Positions 31,541-43,294 are shown, counted from the first letter of the stretch. The stretch is DNA of 64,000 nucleotides from Heloderma charlesbogerti (GCA_026122225.1 JANEZZ010000525.1:1-64000), one strand, 5' to 3'. A program made the numbers and translations. Notes: a model not told the origin generated them from the sequence alone.

Positions 31541-32555
31541 TCTCAATCCATGTAGAATCCCTGGGACGGCACTTTAGCAGGGTTTTTTTTCCCTTCTAGG
31601 TTGCCATCACAGATAATATCCCTTTTTTAATCCGATGACTTAGAGGCATGTTTGTGAAACAGGGGCCCTCTGTGACTGTATAGAGAACAGTAGCTTTACA
31701 GTGCCTTCTCTTGACTACTGTCAACATCAATTGAACCTCACATGGCAGTGTTAATTTGTCTCTTACAGGCCCACATTGCATAGCTTGTAAATATACAAAA
31801 ACGGTAATATTTTGTTATGCAAAGCATTCTTCTATGAGTCGTGAAAGGTCCCCTTGGATGTTGTTGGCACATTTTGACACTTAATTGGCAGATATACTCT
31901 TTGAATTAAAAACACACATGCATTCACAAGTGCTGAAGCTGTGCCATAGGATCACAACCTAAAATATTTACTATTTGTTAATAGCATTTACAATGTGCTA
32001 AAGTAACACTGGCAAGTGGTAGCCCTTGATGCTTCCAAAATGAACCAAGCAGGAATTCAAAAGAGATAATTTCACTGATGCATCATTAAGGTGTGACTGC
32101 ATGGAATCAGCATAGATTTGATACCAAATGTTTGACATGAAAGAGAGTGAACGACCTAAGGACAACAAGTCAAAATTTCAGTCTTAGGCCTAACCTGGAA
32201 AAGAAGCAGCAAGGGATAGACATCCTGAAATGTAATGCCTAAGTATAATTCCAAAGCTGAAAAATGAATTAATAAAATCGATAATTCAATTTGATTTACA
32301 ATATTAAATTATTTGTTGGCTGTAGACTAAAACTTATTAAAATGGAAAATATTTCATTGATTCCCCTAGGGTAGTAGATTCATTTAGCTTGTCTATACAG
32401 TACTGTGGCTTATTGATTTGTAGTTCAGTAAATACATTGTGGGCTTGGACCTCAGAGGCCACTTGTGGCATTTGAACCTCAGAGGCCTAAGCAACATTAC
32501 TTTGGCACAATCTCAGCATGCACGCACGAGCAATTTTAGGAGATGCGCATTTTAC
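31541..32555. other. Single-copy sequence, no gene seen
   Basis: AT-rich sequence without recognisable genes. From about 32430 onward it grades into the foldback cluster. Confidence 0.45.
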
Positions 32556-33265
32556 CAACACATCACCCTGGTTCGCATGATCACCATGGCTTGTTTAAGC
32601 CACAGCACATTTATTTTTACTATTTTATTTTTTACTGGTGCGTGCTGGGTGCCATTTGCCTAATTATCTGCCTGAATGTGGATTGTTGTGTGGGCTGAAC
32701 CCAAGCAGCATGGCTTGCTTGAGGGGGAAAGAACCCTCAAATAACCTAACAACAGGCCATGGGTAATTTGAGGGTTGTTTCCCCCTCAAGCAAGCCATGA
32801 GTTACCCAGGCGAGTAATTAGACAAACGGCGTCTGGTACACATCAGCACCCATCAGAACGTAAGCATGCCACTATCCTAAAATATGCGCGGTATGGAAGG
32901 TCTGCCCATGACGCTTCCATAAAACTGATGCAATACTCGCATGTTCGCATGTAATGGCAATTCCTGGGTTGTTTAACCAAGCAATTGCTGTGGCTGAGTG
33001 GGAGCGAGCGAGCGCACTCCCTCCAGCATGCTCATTGCTTCTGCTTTCAAGCCCATGTTTTGTTGTTGGGTTAACTCTGGGTTGTTTAACCCTGAAACAA
33101 GCTCAAATTCCTGGGTTTGGCTATCACTATAACGACCCAGGAACAGGGCATTCCAGGTTTGTTGACTGAAAGAGGAAGCACCGAGTGTGTGGGAGGCAGT
33201 GTGCTCACTTGCTCCCGCTTGGCCACAGCAGTTCTTGGGTTAAAAAAAACAGGAATTGTTCTTTC
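32556..33265. repeat. Cluster of two foldback elements
   Basis: About 32567-32830 has GGTTCGCATGATCACCATGG, GCTTGTTTAAGCCACAGCAC and the pair GCTTGCTTGAGGGGGAAA / TTTCCCCCTCAAGCAAGC, so the inner arms are strictly complementary. About 32940-33262 has CTGGGTTGTTTAACC and TTAACTCTGGGTTGTTTAAC, related to the element at 29051-29422. Borders were not resolved. Confidence 0.5.
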
Positions 33266-34490
33266 ATGTGAAATGATTCTACATTACACTTGCATCGCTG
33301 TGCTGACACATCTGATTTTATATCCTTATATACAGCACAGCAAGTAGTCTAAAGATAAGTCTGTTACCTGCCCAGGAGAGAAGGAGGAGAGAGAAGAACA
33401 ATCAGTTACTGGCAACACAGGAAGTGAGGAGGAATATTTTCTCGTTACTTTCTAGGGCTGCGCTAATGTACCATATATATTAATAACTGGGAGAACGTGA
33501 CCTGAAACAGCTGATCATGACGAAGAGAGAGAGAGAAAGCATGCTTCTTACAGCACAATCTCTGCATATTTACTCAAAATGAAGTCCTGCTGTGCTCAGT
33601 GGGACTTCCTTCCAGGTAAATATGCATAAAATTGCAGCCTTAAGTTCAATCCTATACACACTTTCCTGGAAGGAAGGCCCATTGAACTCAGTGGGACTTA
33701 GTTTTGAGTAGAGATGCACCATTAGTATACCATTTACTAGACAATGTTGTGAGAGAAACAAAATCAGTATGTAGACACTATGTTTAACCTTAGTTCATTC
33801 CCCTACCCACACCCACCCCTAAACCCTCAGATCAAATTGCTTCCCCTAAACCAAGGAATATTTCCCTTTTAACTCTCTTTCAGTTTGGAGCAACAACAAA
33901 AAAGGAATCTGAACTGCAGACTTAGGGATTTGCCCAAACATGTCTTTTAAAGGTATGCTTGGAACCACAAAGATGTTTCTTAAGAGAAATGAATTAAACA
34001 CAAATACATCAAAATTGGTTCCTTCCTGTGCTTACAGGGCTTCTAAGAGACAGAGGGTTGTAACCCTGGATAGAACAGGGTTGGTCAAAGACACAGACCC
34101 CCACCCCCAAATGCAGTTTAAGCAATGCTGAAATGCAGCCTGTGGCAAGCCTGGTTGTGCATGTGTGCACACACACTGTGTGTGTGTGTGTGTGTGTGAA
34201 TGATAAACATTATTTCCAACAATTATTCCTGGCAGCCTGGGATTTACTCAGTGATTGCCCAGTAGCATAAAGTCATGTTGTTGTTTTTCACAGCTGCTTC
34301 TGGCTCAGCACCCTAAACCTCACAGTATAGGAATAAATGCTGAACAAATAAAGCGGGACATTCAGAGCACACTGAACCTCATCTTCAAGTCTGTATCTTT
34401 TTGACTGATACAGACCTGAAATAAAATGCACATGAATCACTTCTTGTGTTGCTCGAATTATGCATATGTCAGCACCAGATGGCTTAGCAG
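33266..34490. other. Single-copy sequence with short palindromic repeats
   Basis: Two tandem copies of the common short repeat lie at 33545-33720 (CTCAGTGGGACTTCCTTCC and CATTGAACTCAGTGGGACTT). A (TG)n run is at about 34174-34198. No gene is visible. Confidence 0.5.
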
Positions 34491-34492
34491 GA

Positions 34493-34624
34493 GTGAGCAA
34501 CTTGTGGCCTTTCAGACGTTTTGGCCTACAACTCCCATCTGGCCTAGCCAGCACAGCCACTGCTGAGAGATCATGGGAATTGTCAGCCAAAACATCTGGA
34601 GGGCCACAACTTGCCCATCACTGA
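34493..34624. repeat. Foldback hAT-like MITE (CTCCAGATGT family)
   Basis: GTGAGCAACTTGTGGCC and TTGGCCTACAACTCCCATC on the left pair with GGGAATTGTCAGCCAAAAC and TGGAGGGCCACAACTTGCCC on the right. It is one of at least five copies in the window. Confidence 0.65.
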
Positions 34625-34899
34625 AGTAAAGGTTTCCCCCTCTATCCAGCTAAGGTGATGCTATGGTTCCATGTATGTGTCTCCAGTTAGACAGGGAAGC
34701 ACATGAACAAATGGATGCTGTGAACACAATTGTAGGATCATTCACAGTCCAGGGCTGCACAGTTCCTGTAAAAGACTAGATATAACAAATGCAGCCCTGA
34801 TCAAGATGGCGGCAGCATTGTCAGAGTTGGCAGCACCCACCACTTGTTTGGCTCTACAGGAAACTAAATCCAGCTCCCTCTTAAAATGGCAATTCCTGC

Positions 34900-35185
34900 A
34901 GCCAGAGCTGACATTACCAAGCATCTTGGTCCAAGACGCTTTGCCGCCTGAGGCAAATGATAAGAAGGCACCCCCTCCCATTCCATGTACAACAGCTGAC
35001 TGACTAACACTGATGATAAGACAGCATCCTCCACTGTACCTGAAGGCCGCAGGCTAACTTAGGAGGCCCAGAGCAGATCCCCATGGCTCACACGGCTCTC
35101 CTCCAAAACCTTGTTGCCACCTCCCAGCATCTGCTGCCTAAGGCGACTGCTTTACTCTAACAAATGGTAGGGCTGGCCCTGTCTT
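34900..35185. repeat. Dispersed repeat shared with 49010-49295
   Basis: The block TTTGCCGCCTGAGGCA, CACCCCCTCCCATTCC, ACAGCATCCTC and the end ATGGTAGGGCTGGCCCTG match 49045-49290 block by block. The other copy starts AGCCAGCCC, complementary to the GGGCTGGCC end, which suggests terminal inverted repeats of a hAT-like element. No coding capacity is seen. Confidence 0.6.
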
Positions 35186-36170
35186 GATAGGTGCATGCAG
35201 TTAAGGGTAGCTGAATTAAGACATTTTTACATTATCACTTTAGGCTTCGCCACTTAGCTCTCTGCTTTTCATATGTTATGCAAGAACAATCTAAGCAACA
35301 TAGGCCATAAAGACCAAAATAAAGTTTCTCCTCATTTTCACAACCTATTTAGAATGTCAGTTACCTCTGATGAGGTATTATCTAAATGCCCATAGGAAAG
35401 GCTTTTCTTTGAGCTAAGGCTGCAACCAAATTAACAGCACACTCCTATACATTTCTACTCAGAAGTAAGCCCCACAGAATTCAATGGGACTGGCTGTCAG
35501 ATAAGTGAGTGTAGGACTGCAGCTTAAATTAATTTTATTGAATAATTGCATAAATATGGACAAATTAATCAGTTATTCTATTAAGCAAATGGGTAAAGCC
35601 AATTATTTTTGAAGCAAGAAACATCCTTTCTTAGCTTTTAGATGATAACACACATGTCACAGGCGGCATCCCCCCTTCTTGCTTGCACAGGTCAGAATGC
35701 CTCTTCTGAGATGGTGTTTGCCATCTGCAGCTTCTATAAGCACTTGCATTAAAAATACTTGCTTTTAAAAATCTACTGCCCAATTAATCAGGCACACCTT
35801 TTTAGTTGATTAATAGCTTTTAATCAATTAATCAAGTCAATTGATGGATGAAAGCCGCAATCCTTACCCGAGTGTAAGCCTTATGGAAATCAATAGGACT
35901 TACTTCTGAGGAGACCTATAGAGGATTGCGCTGTAAGCCTTGCAGCCTTTATATGGTAAATCCCAGGTCTGTGAGATAGGCTGTGTTTATTCGAGAAAGA
36001 GGGCAATGCACTCTCCATATGCTCAAAGACAACCTATTATTTCTCCACAATTTTGTGGGCTCATCTTTGGCTTTCCCATTAGTTTCAAGTGCTGAACTTT
36101 AGTGAATCTTGTCTCAAAGGAGAGAGATAAGAGAGACTAACACATTATGAGCAGATACGTTAATAAAATC
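35186..36170. other. No gene seen; two short palindromic repeats
   Basis: Copies of the common short repeat lie at about 35425-35525 (CAGAAGTAAGCCCCACAG, TTCAATGGGACTGG) and 35860-35935 (AATCAATAGGACTTACTTCT). The rest is AT-rich. Confidence 0.45.
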
Positions 36171-36537
36171 TGGGGGCAGAATCCAATGGAGCACTTACAC
36201 CCCCGCTGATTCCCTTCCACCCCGTCAATTCCCCTCCACAAGTGGTAGGTCCCACCAATTCTGTAGCACAAACAAGACCCACTGCTTATGCAAGGGAGAT
36301 GCAGTGCTTCCTAGAGGAAGCCCCCAAACAAGTGGAAACGCTCATTTCTGGAAGGAGGCAGGTTGGCGGAGCTCCTTTATGTGAGCTCCGCCAATCTGCC
36401 TCCTTCCAGAAATGAGCGTTTCTGCTCGTTTTGGGTTGCCCTGGAAGCACTAAATTGATGTTGCTGCATGCACAACAGAACTGCATGGTGTATGAGAATC
36501 GGCAGGGGTGTGAAGCACTCGGTTGGATTCTGCCCTA
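36171..36537. mobile_element. Foldback MITE with near-perfect inner hairpin
   Basis: The outer ends GGCAGAATCCAATGGAG and CTCGGTTGGATTCTGCC are near reverse complements, giving terminal repeats of about 30-45 bp. The centre holds a hairpin with two 40-bp arms at 36335-36374 and 36383-36422 that differ at a single position, around an 8-nt loop CTTTATGT. No protein is encoded. Confidence 0.75.
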
Positions 36538-36605
36538 TGCCACAATCCACCAGGAAATTCTCCTGTTGAAATGAATGGGAATACCACAAGAGCCTGGTGG
36601 GCGAT

Positions 36606-36742
36606 TACATGGGCAACTTGTGGCCCTCCAGATGTTTTCGCCTGCAGCTCCCATTATCACTCACCATTCTCTATGCTAGCAAGGGCTGCTGGGAGTTGTA
36701 GGCCAAAATATCTGGAGGGCTACAAGCCTCACCCCCCAGGTA
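36606..36742. repeat. Foldback hAT-like MITE (CTCCAGATGT family)
   Basis: GGGCAACTTGTGGCCCTCC and GATGTTTTCGCCTGCAGCTC on the left pair with GGGAGTTGTAGGCCAAAATA and CTGGAGGGCTACAAGCC on the right. Confidence 0.65.
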
Positions 36743-37136
36743 TTACAGTAATAGAAAAGAAAACATTTGTAAATAGCTGGCATCAAACAGTTTCTATTAA
36801 TTTCTATTAATTTTTATTAACTTGGGCCCTATTTAAACAAAGGTTTTGGCTGTTTGAGCAGAATACAACGCCTATGACTTTTGACTTTGGGGAGCTATTT
36901 TTACATGACTTGTGCTCTTTCCCACATGACACTCATGTGATTTTTTTTAAGCCACCCTTGTTATGACAAAACTCCGTCCTCAGTTATGCGTAACAGAGTT
37001 AAGAGCTTCCCACCCTCATGTTAATGTCGACTCTTTAGATCCTACAAGGGGAAAACAATGTACTAAAAAATATCAGCCAGCCAGCTGACTGTAAAAAAGT
37101 AGGTTTTATTAGCCAAGCCAAATTAACAAAATAAAC

Positions 37137-37176
<40 letters not shown>

Positions 37177-38470
37177 TCCTTTGACCCTTTATCTTTTTCA
37201 AACCATTTTTTGTTGTTGTACAGAGTTTGATTTTGGTAGCTTCCACGTAAAAGCTCATCTCCTATGAATGAACAAATAATGTTTGTTCAGAATTTAGACA
37301 AACTGCACCCCACGTATAATGGCGGGCATTTCCTCTTCGGAAGATCACCCAGTGAATCGGGGCATTCAGACAAACCCCGTCAACATTAAACCCGATGCCC
37401 TGGGGCTAAGCTCAGTTTATCCAAAGCTATGCTTATTACATGTGCTTTGGTCAGCAGATATGTAAGGACAGACAATAGTGTCTTTCTGAAAACAATAGCC
37501 AGTATTAAGAATGTCATCAGATATAATGGCCACGAGGGGGGACAATTCTGCTTTCATACGGAACCTTTTATAATGGAACAGTTTGTGTGTGCGTGTGCAT
37601 GTTTTGTGGTTGTAGCTTTTTAAAGAAAGATCCGCTAGCACACAGCCCTCTAGTCTTCTTAGAAGACCTGGTGCATGAAAGGTACCATTTATAGTGCATA
37701 CCTAGGACCCAAGAATGGAAATATTAGGTAATAGCAAAATCCCAGAGCTAGACTTGCTAAATGTTAAAACTTTCTCACATTGCTGTACTTTAATAGAGCA
37801 CCAGGGACTTCATAACAAGTCTTGCAATTGTAGACGTGTTGAATCATCATCATAAAAATAAACAAACATACTTAGTCAAAAATTATCCTAAATGCTACTG
37901 CTTCTTCTTCTTATTATTATTATTATGAAATTATATCCCACTCTTCTACTAAACTACCCAGTATTCCCTCATTATTCCCCTTTAATAATTTTCACCATTC
38001 TTAGTCCAGTCCAGGAAATACAATGCTCACTCATGCACAAAAATATAGATCTGCTCTTTCAGTGAAGAAAAAGAAAAGAAAGAAACTGGTACACTTTGAT
38101 AGTCAAATCAACTAGCAACTCAAGGATTTGTCCAAAGGGATGGGGGAAAGGTTAGTTGGTTACTGCACTATACTTTCAGTGGCTTTCTTCACTTGGGTAT
38201 AATTTTTTTTGACAGTAGCCACAGGGCTTGCCTGCCACTTCAGTTCCCCTACTGTTTTTTTTTTTTTTTTAATGAATGGATGTGTGTGTGGAAATTAGGG
38301 GGAACAGTCACTTTTCCCCTTAATTTAATCAAATTACATGCACTGTGATTTTAGATAACTCAAACCACAAGATGGTTTCCTTTGGCTTGCAACCAGTTAG
38401 ACTGGCTTTAAAAAAAAAGTTTAAAAATAGTTTGAACAGTCACAAAGATATTTATTTATTCATTTATTTA
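36743..38470. other. AT-rich single-copy DNA, no gene seen
   Basis: A (CT)16 microsatellite lies at 37139-37170, an L2-like reversed tail at about 37905-37970, and an AT-rich tail (TTTATTTATTCATTTATTTA) at 38450-38470 just before BovB copy 3. No coding signal is seen. Confidence 0.45.
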
Positions 38471-38496
38471 TTTCAACATGTGCTACCAGCAAGGTT

Positions 38497-38874
38497 ATGC
38501 CCAAAATCCTACAAGCTAGGCTTCAGCATTATGTGAACCGAGAACTACCAGAAGTACAAGCTGGGTTTCGAAGAGGCAGAGGAAACAGAGATCAAATTGC
38601 CAACATTCGCTGGATCATGGAGAAAGCAAGAGAATTCCAGAAAAACATCTATTTCTGCTTCATTGACTACGCTAAAGCCCTTGAGTGTGTGGATCACAAC
38701 AAACTCTGGCAAATTCTTAAAGAGATGGGACTTCCAGACCACCTTAGCTGTCTCCTGAGAAACCTATACGAGGTTCAAGAAGCAACAGTAAGAACCAGAC
38801 ATGGAACAACCGATTGGTTCAAAATTGGGAAAGGAGTACGACTTTGGCTGTATATTGTCACCCTGCTTATTTAA
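38497..38874 (+). pseudogene. BovB copy 3, RT palm N-terminal piece
   Basis: 125 codons from LQARLQHYVNRELPEVQAGF through the motif A region, which reads FIDYAKALE instead of FIDYAKAFD, to GKGVR. There the extra base in motif B shifts the frame. The substitutions in motif A and the frameshift make it inactive. Confidence 0.9.
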
Positions 38875-39724
38875 CTTATATGCAGAGTACATCATGAGAA
38901 ATGCCGGGTTGGATGAATCACAGGTCGGAATTAAGATTGCCGGGGGAATTATCAACAACCTCAGATACGCAGACAATACCACCCTAATGGCAGAAAGCGA
39001 AGAGGATCTAAAGAGCCTCTTGTTGAGGGTGAAAGTGGAGAGTGCAAAAGCTGGTTTGAAACTCAACATTAAAAAAACGAAGATCATGGCATCTGGCCCC
39101 ATCACTTCCTGGCATATAGAAGGGGAAGAAATGGAAGCAGTGACAGATTTTACTTTCTTGGGCTCCAAGATCACCACAGACGGTGACCGTAGCCATGAAA
39201 TTAAAAGACGCTTGTTCCTTGGGAGGAAAGCTATGGCAAACCGAGACAGCGTAGTAAGAAGCAGAGACATCACCTTGCCGACAAAGGTCCGTCTAATCAA
39301 ACCTATGGTTTTCCCAGTAGTATTGTATGGCTATGAGAGTTGGACTATAAGGAAGGCTGAGCACCGAAGAATGGATGCATTTGAACTGTGGTGCTGGAGA
39401 AGACTCTTACGAGTGCCCTGGACTGCAAGGAGGTCAAATCAGTCCATCCTAAAGGAAATCAACCCTGAGTGCTCATTGGAAGGACAGATACTGAAGCTGA
39501 AGCTCCAATATTTTGGCCACCAAATGCGAAGAGAAAACTCCCTGGAAAAGACCCTGATGCTGGGAAAGATTGAAGGCAAAAGGAGAAGGGGACGGCAGAG
39601 GATGAGATGGCTAGATAGCATCACCGATGCAATGAATATGAACTTGAGCACACTCCGGGAGAGAGCGCAGGACAGGAAGGCCTGGCATGCTATGGTCCAT
39701 GGGGTCATGAAGAGTCGGACATGA
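38801..39724 (+). pseudogene. BovB copy 3, RT C-terminal piece with YADN
   Basis: 307 codons resume the RT frame at CILSPCLFNLYAEYIMRNAG and continue to GVMKSRT. The catalytic box reads LRYADNTTLM: the second Asp of YADD is Asn (GAC AAT for GAC GAT). Loss of this carboxylate is expected to abolish polymerisation. The basic C-terminal region is intact. Confidence 0.92.
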
Positions 39725-39747
39725 CTTAACGACTGAACAACAACAAC

Positions 39748-41670
39748 CTTTATCAAATAAAACCAAAGGTGTTTTATATCAACACAGTTGAACATTTAAA
39801 GATTCAAAACACAACATAACCCATCACTAGATTAAAAGAAACGACAGCTCCAGTCTGGCCTGCCCCACCCCCACCCCCGGCCTGAGAGGGGGAGAAAATA
39901 ACCACCCTGCTTCCCCATTATATCTCCAACATTTCATATAGATGGCACAGAAAGTGGCCTATGCCTGGACCCTGCCACTTCCAAATTCATGTTGGGGCAC
40001 ACATGCTCTTCCCACCCCACACACACAAAAATGCTTATGTATAGAAGAAAACTGGATGTTGGAGAGATGTGTTCTAGGCTTGCATTTTATTCTCTGTTGC
40101 CAGGGTCTCAATTTTGTGAGCCCACACTACCAGCAGTCCAAAGTGATACACAGTCCAGATATAAGACAGGAAATCTGTGTGGTGTTGATTTGGGGGTGGG
40201 GGAGGCTATTTTTCACCACACACCCCTACAGAGCTGCACAGCCATGAATAATGACATAATTTATTTTTAAATCTGCATTCTTGTACATTTAAAAGAAGCA
40301 ACCTGAAATAGCAATATGACCTTCCCAAACTACTCCTACATCTTCTGCAATGACAACGCTTTGCATTGGTTCATGGCACTCAATTGAGTTAGATTAACCT
40401 ACCTCACAGGATTGCTGTGAGGAATAGGGTGGGGCCATCTGTGTATAGAGATCCTTAGAGAAAGGGTATGATAAAATTCTAATCAATCAATCTGCTGTTA
40501 AAGACACAGGTCTTTCCCCTCACCCCCTGGCATCCCTAATCCAAAATGCAGGTGTTTTAGGGTTTTAAAGGTAATAACCAGCGTCTTGACTTGGCCCCAG
40601 AAACAGACTGGAAACCAGAGTAGAGGACCCAAGACTGGAGCCCTAACAACGTTCACTCATGATCCAAACAGCAAGGCAAAGACTCAAAAGGTTCTGTTAA
40701 TACTGCAATCCCTATACATATTTACTTGAGGAGTACATGCCATTGAAATCAGCATTACTTACTTCTGACTGGACATGCATAGGCTTGGTCCGTACATGTC
40801 ATATTAAGTCAGAAGTTACAATATATGAAAGCATCCTTGTAGCTTGGACCTAAACAGGTTTACTTGGATATAAACCCCATTGATTCCAGTGGGATTTACC
40901 TCCCAGAAAGTATGTTTTTAAGACAGAACCTTCCTTTATCTGTGATCAACTGATCAGAAAAGACACTTGGAAACATAAATGGAATTGATACCCTTTCTCT
41001 GTTTAAGAAATTGAACCCAATAAATAATTTCCTGTTTTTCTCCACTTTACTTTTATTGAAGATTTTTGTTCATCTTTTATTCCCATTTTTAAGAGCCACC
41101 TTTGTGCCTGAGCACTGATGCTGCACTTTGGAATGAATATTCCTCCTTTCTTCTATAATCACACAAACCTAGCATGATGACTGATTCTATTCTGCACTCC
41201 TGTGCCATGCAATTAGGTAAGTAATTAGCAGAGAAGATTCTGTAATACTTGAATCTCAGGTTAATTGAAATTTAACACCTGCCTGAACTGGTAATGGGTG
41301 CAATAATATAACAAGATCAAGTCCTGTTGAATTGCATAAGCTTTTCAAGCTAGGAGGTTTTGAACTTTTTAAAAATAGTTTTAACACAGAGCTAGAAGAA
41401 AATACTATGCATTTGTTCAACTTGTTAAAAAAATTGAAGCAGATTGACATTGAAAATGAAAATCTGGCTTCCAATCCACCTTGAAAATCAATGAAGATTA
41501 ATCTGTTTGATAGGAAGAAAAAGAAGTCCTGTTGTCTGAAACACTGTTGTCTGAAACCCTTGCAAGCTGCTGAAGCTAAGCCACGAAGCTTGTTCAGGTA
41601 ATAGTATGTTCAATGAAAATAAACGGGGTTGGGGATAGATAGGGTTGTCAACTATTTTCTAGGAAGGCTG
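39748..41670. other. No gene seen; SINE tail and short palindromic repeats
   Basis: A SINE tail on the plus strand is likely at 40385-40495 (CCTACCTCACAGGATTGCTG, TGAGGAATAGG), matching the SINE type at 14936. 40530-40700 resembles the degenerate L2-like block at 31190. Short palindromic repeats are at 40700-40780 and 40855-40920. The rest is AT-rich. Confidence 0.45.
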
Positions 41671-41681
41671 CTCCACCTTTA

Positions 41682-41919
41682 TTTGTTGTTCAGTTGTGTC
41701 CAACTCTTCGTGACCCCATGGACCATAACACGCCAGGCCTTCCTGTCCTCTGCTCTCTCCTGGAGCATGCTCAAATCCATATTCATTGCATCGGTGATGC
41801 TATCTAGCCGTCTCATCCTCTGCTGTCCCCTTCTCCTTTTGCCTTCAATCTTTCCCAGCATCAGGGTCTTTTCCAGTGAGTTTTCTCTTCACATTAGGTG
41901 GCCAAAATATTTGAGCTTC
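41682..41919 (-). mobile_element. BovB tail, 5'-truncated, with target duplication
   Basis: This 238-bp insert of the BovB 3' end is flanked by the 11-bp duplication CTCCACCTTTA at 41671-41681 and 41920-41930. It encodes only the last 80 or so residues on the minus strand (LGKIEGKRRRGQQRMR). The perfect duplication suggests a fairly young insertion. Confidence 0.95.
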
Positions 41920-42079
41920 CTCCACCTTTAAAACAAGCAGTAATTCAGCCACTGAAGCTTTTCTTACTTAGCCTGCAGATGAAGAGATAGGAACATTGCC
42001 ACCTACTGCATTTTTTCCTGCCATGAAGCTGTTAAAGGTGCAGGAGCCCTGCCAGAAAAAAAGGTGGTAATCCTTTCAT

Positions 42080-42157
42080 TTGTTGTTGTTCAGTCGTTCA
42101 GTCGTGTCTGACTCTTCGTGACCCCATGGACCATAGCACGCCAGGCCTTCCTATCCT
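42080..42157 (-). mobile_element. BovB tail, very short fragment
   Basis: About 78 bp identical in layout to the 3' end of the BovB copies (TGTTGTTGTTCAGTCGTTCA to CGCCAGGCCTTCCTATCC). No duplication was identified. It lies only 23 bp from the Sauria-type SINE. Confidence 0.85.
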
Positions 42158-42179
42158 AGCTCCATGCAATCTGCCTGGT

Positions 42180-42396
42180 AAAAAGGTGTCCCCAACCAGT
42201 CGTGTCCGACTCTAGGGTGTGGTGCTCATCCCCGTTTCTAAGCCGAAGAGCCAGCGCTGTCCGAAGACGCTTCCGTGGTCATGTGGCCGGCATGACTGAA
42301 CACCAAGGTGCACGGAACGCTGTTACCTTTCCCGCCGAGGCGGTACCTATTTATCTACTTGCAATTTCTTGCTTTCGAACTGCTAGATTGGCAGAA
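42180..42396 (-). mobile_element. Sauria-type SINE, 5'-truncated
   Basis: The insert is bounded by the 12-bp duplication AATCTGCCTGGT at 42168-42179 and 42397-42408. On the minus strand it contains AACGCTGTT-type and GCCACATGACCACGG blocks of the known squamate SINE body and ends in AGAGTCGGACACGACTGG, which is the same tail signature as BovB (AAGAGTCGGACACGACTGAA). The tRNA-like head with its promoter is missing, so this copy is dead. The shared tail fits mobilisation by the BovB enzyme. Confidence 0.88.
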
Positions 42397-42408
42397 AATC
42401 TGCCTGGT

Positions 42409-43048
42409 TCTAGGCTGCAAAGGAGGACAAGCTCTTGTGTCTGTAACAACTGTAAAGAAGAGGGAATTTTGGCAGGTGCAGTTTGCCATGCAGGATATGA
42501 AAAAAGGCACTTGCTGGCAGTGCGCCAGCGCCAATCACATTGCACTAGCTGGAACAACTTCAAGCACAATGAGACGCTATACTTGCTAGTACAACCCCCA
42601 AAACTACAGGGTAAAGTGGAGTTCCCTTCCATGAGATCTGCTGACTTGTCTCGTTACAGAAGCACTAGTTTGGACTAGTTTCCAGGGTTGGTGATCAGCT
42701 GTTAGCTTCTCACTGCATTCTGGGTACTGCCCCAAATCCCCTCTTCCACCCAACTATTAGAGGCTAGCTTGTTTTCCTTTGCAAATGGTCAGTATAAGCA
42801 AGTCATAGTCATGGGGATGTGTATTCAGATCTCTCATGTTGAAGTGAAAGCCCCACCTCAGGCAGGGCGCCTCTGTGCTTAAGTCCAAGTACTTTGCCTT
42901 ATGGACCATTCAACATGAGCTGTTGAAGAGGAAGGTTCAATTATTCTTCCATTAAAATTATTTATAACTAGATCTGATATAGTATAAAACCTAAGAAGAA
43001 AGGATTCCAGTTGTCAGTTGTTGAAATCAGGAATCAAGAGGGACACTT
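42409..43048. other. No gene seen
   Basis: An open frame runs from the SINE into this interval (42202-42678) but has no recognisable motif beyond the repeat. No other feature was seen. Confidence 0.45.
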
Positions 43049-43138
43049 GTGAACCGCCTAGAGAGCTTCGGCTATTGGGCAGTATAAATAAATATAAATA
43101 AAATAATATAAATATAATATAAATATAAATAAATAACA
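43049..43138 (+). mobile_element. L2-like LINE 3' tail
   Basis: GTGAACCGCCTAGAGAGCTT followed by CGGCTATTGGGCAGTATAAA and an AATAT/AAATA-rich run is the clean 3' terminal sequence of the L2-like family. No coding part is present. Confidence 0.65.
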
Positions 43139-43294
43139 AAAACAGGTTGAGATTGTGAAGTTCATGAATACCTTTCTTCCAGAGCTAATAAAACTTCAGG
43201 AGTTCACATAGATTCTTTTATAGTATAATATGAATGTATCATTTTCCCCATTAAACATTTGCCTGGAGTAGTTTTATAACTTAGAATAGTCTTC

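Larger units (their letters stand above)
38475..39747 (+). mobile_element. BovB LINE copy 3, 5'-truncated
   Basis: This copy starts within the RT fingers region (homology begins near CCAGCAAGG) and reaches the (ACA)n tail. About 1.27 kb remains. The endonuclease and the N-terminal RT are absent, as usual for incomplete reverse transcription. A 1-bp gain in motif B near 38842 shifts the frame, and the YADD box reads YADN. Sequence markers such as RVKVESAKAG and PTKVRLIKP are shared with the copy at 50370 but not with copies 1 and 2. No clear target duplication was found; the left flank is an AT-rich repeat tail. Confidence 0.92.

Noticed and set aside
38440..39760. Target-site duplication for BovB copy 3
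   Set aside because: The left flank is an AT-rich repeat tail and no convincing matching word follows the (ACA)n tail.
42202..42678. 158-codon open frame overlapping the Sauria-type SINE
   Set aside because: The first half is reverse-strand SINE sequence, so the frame is fortuitous.
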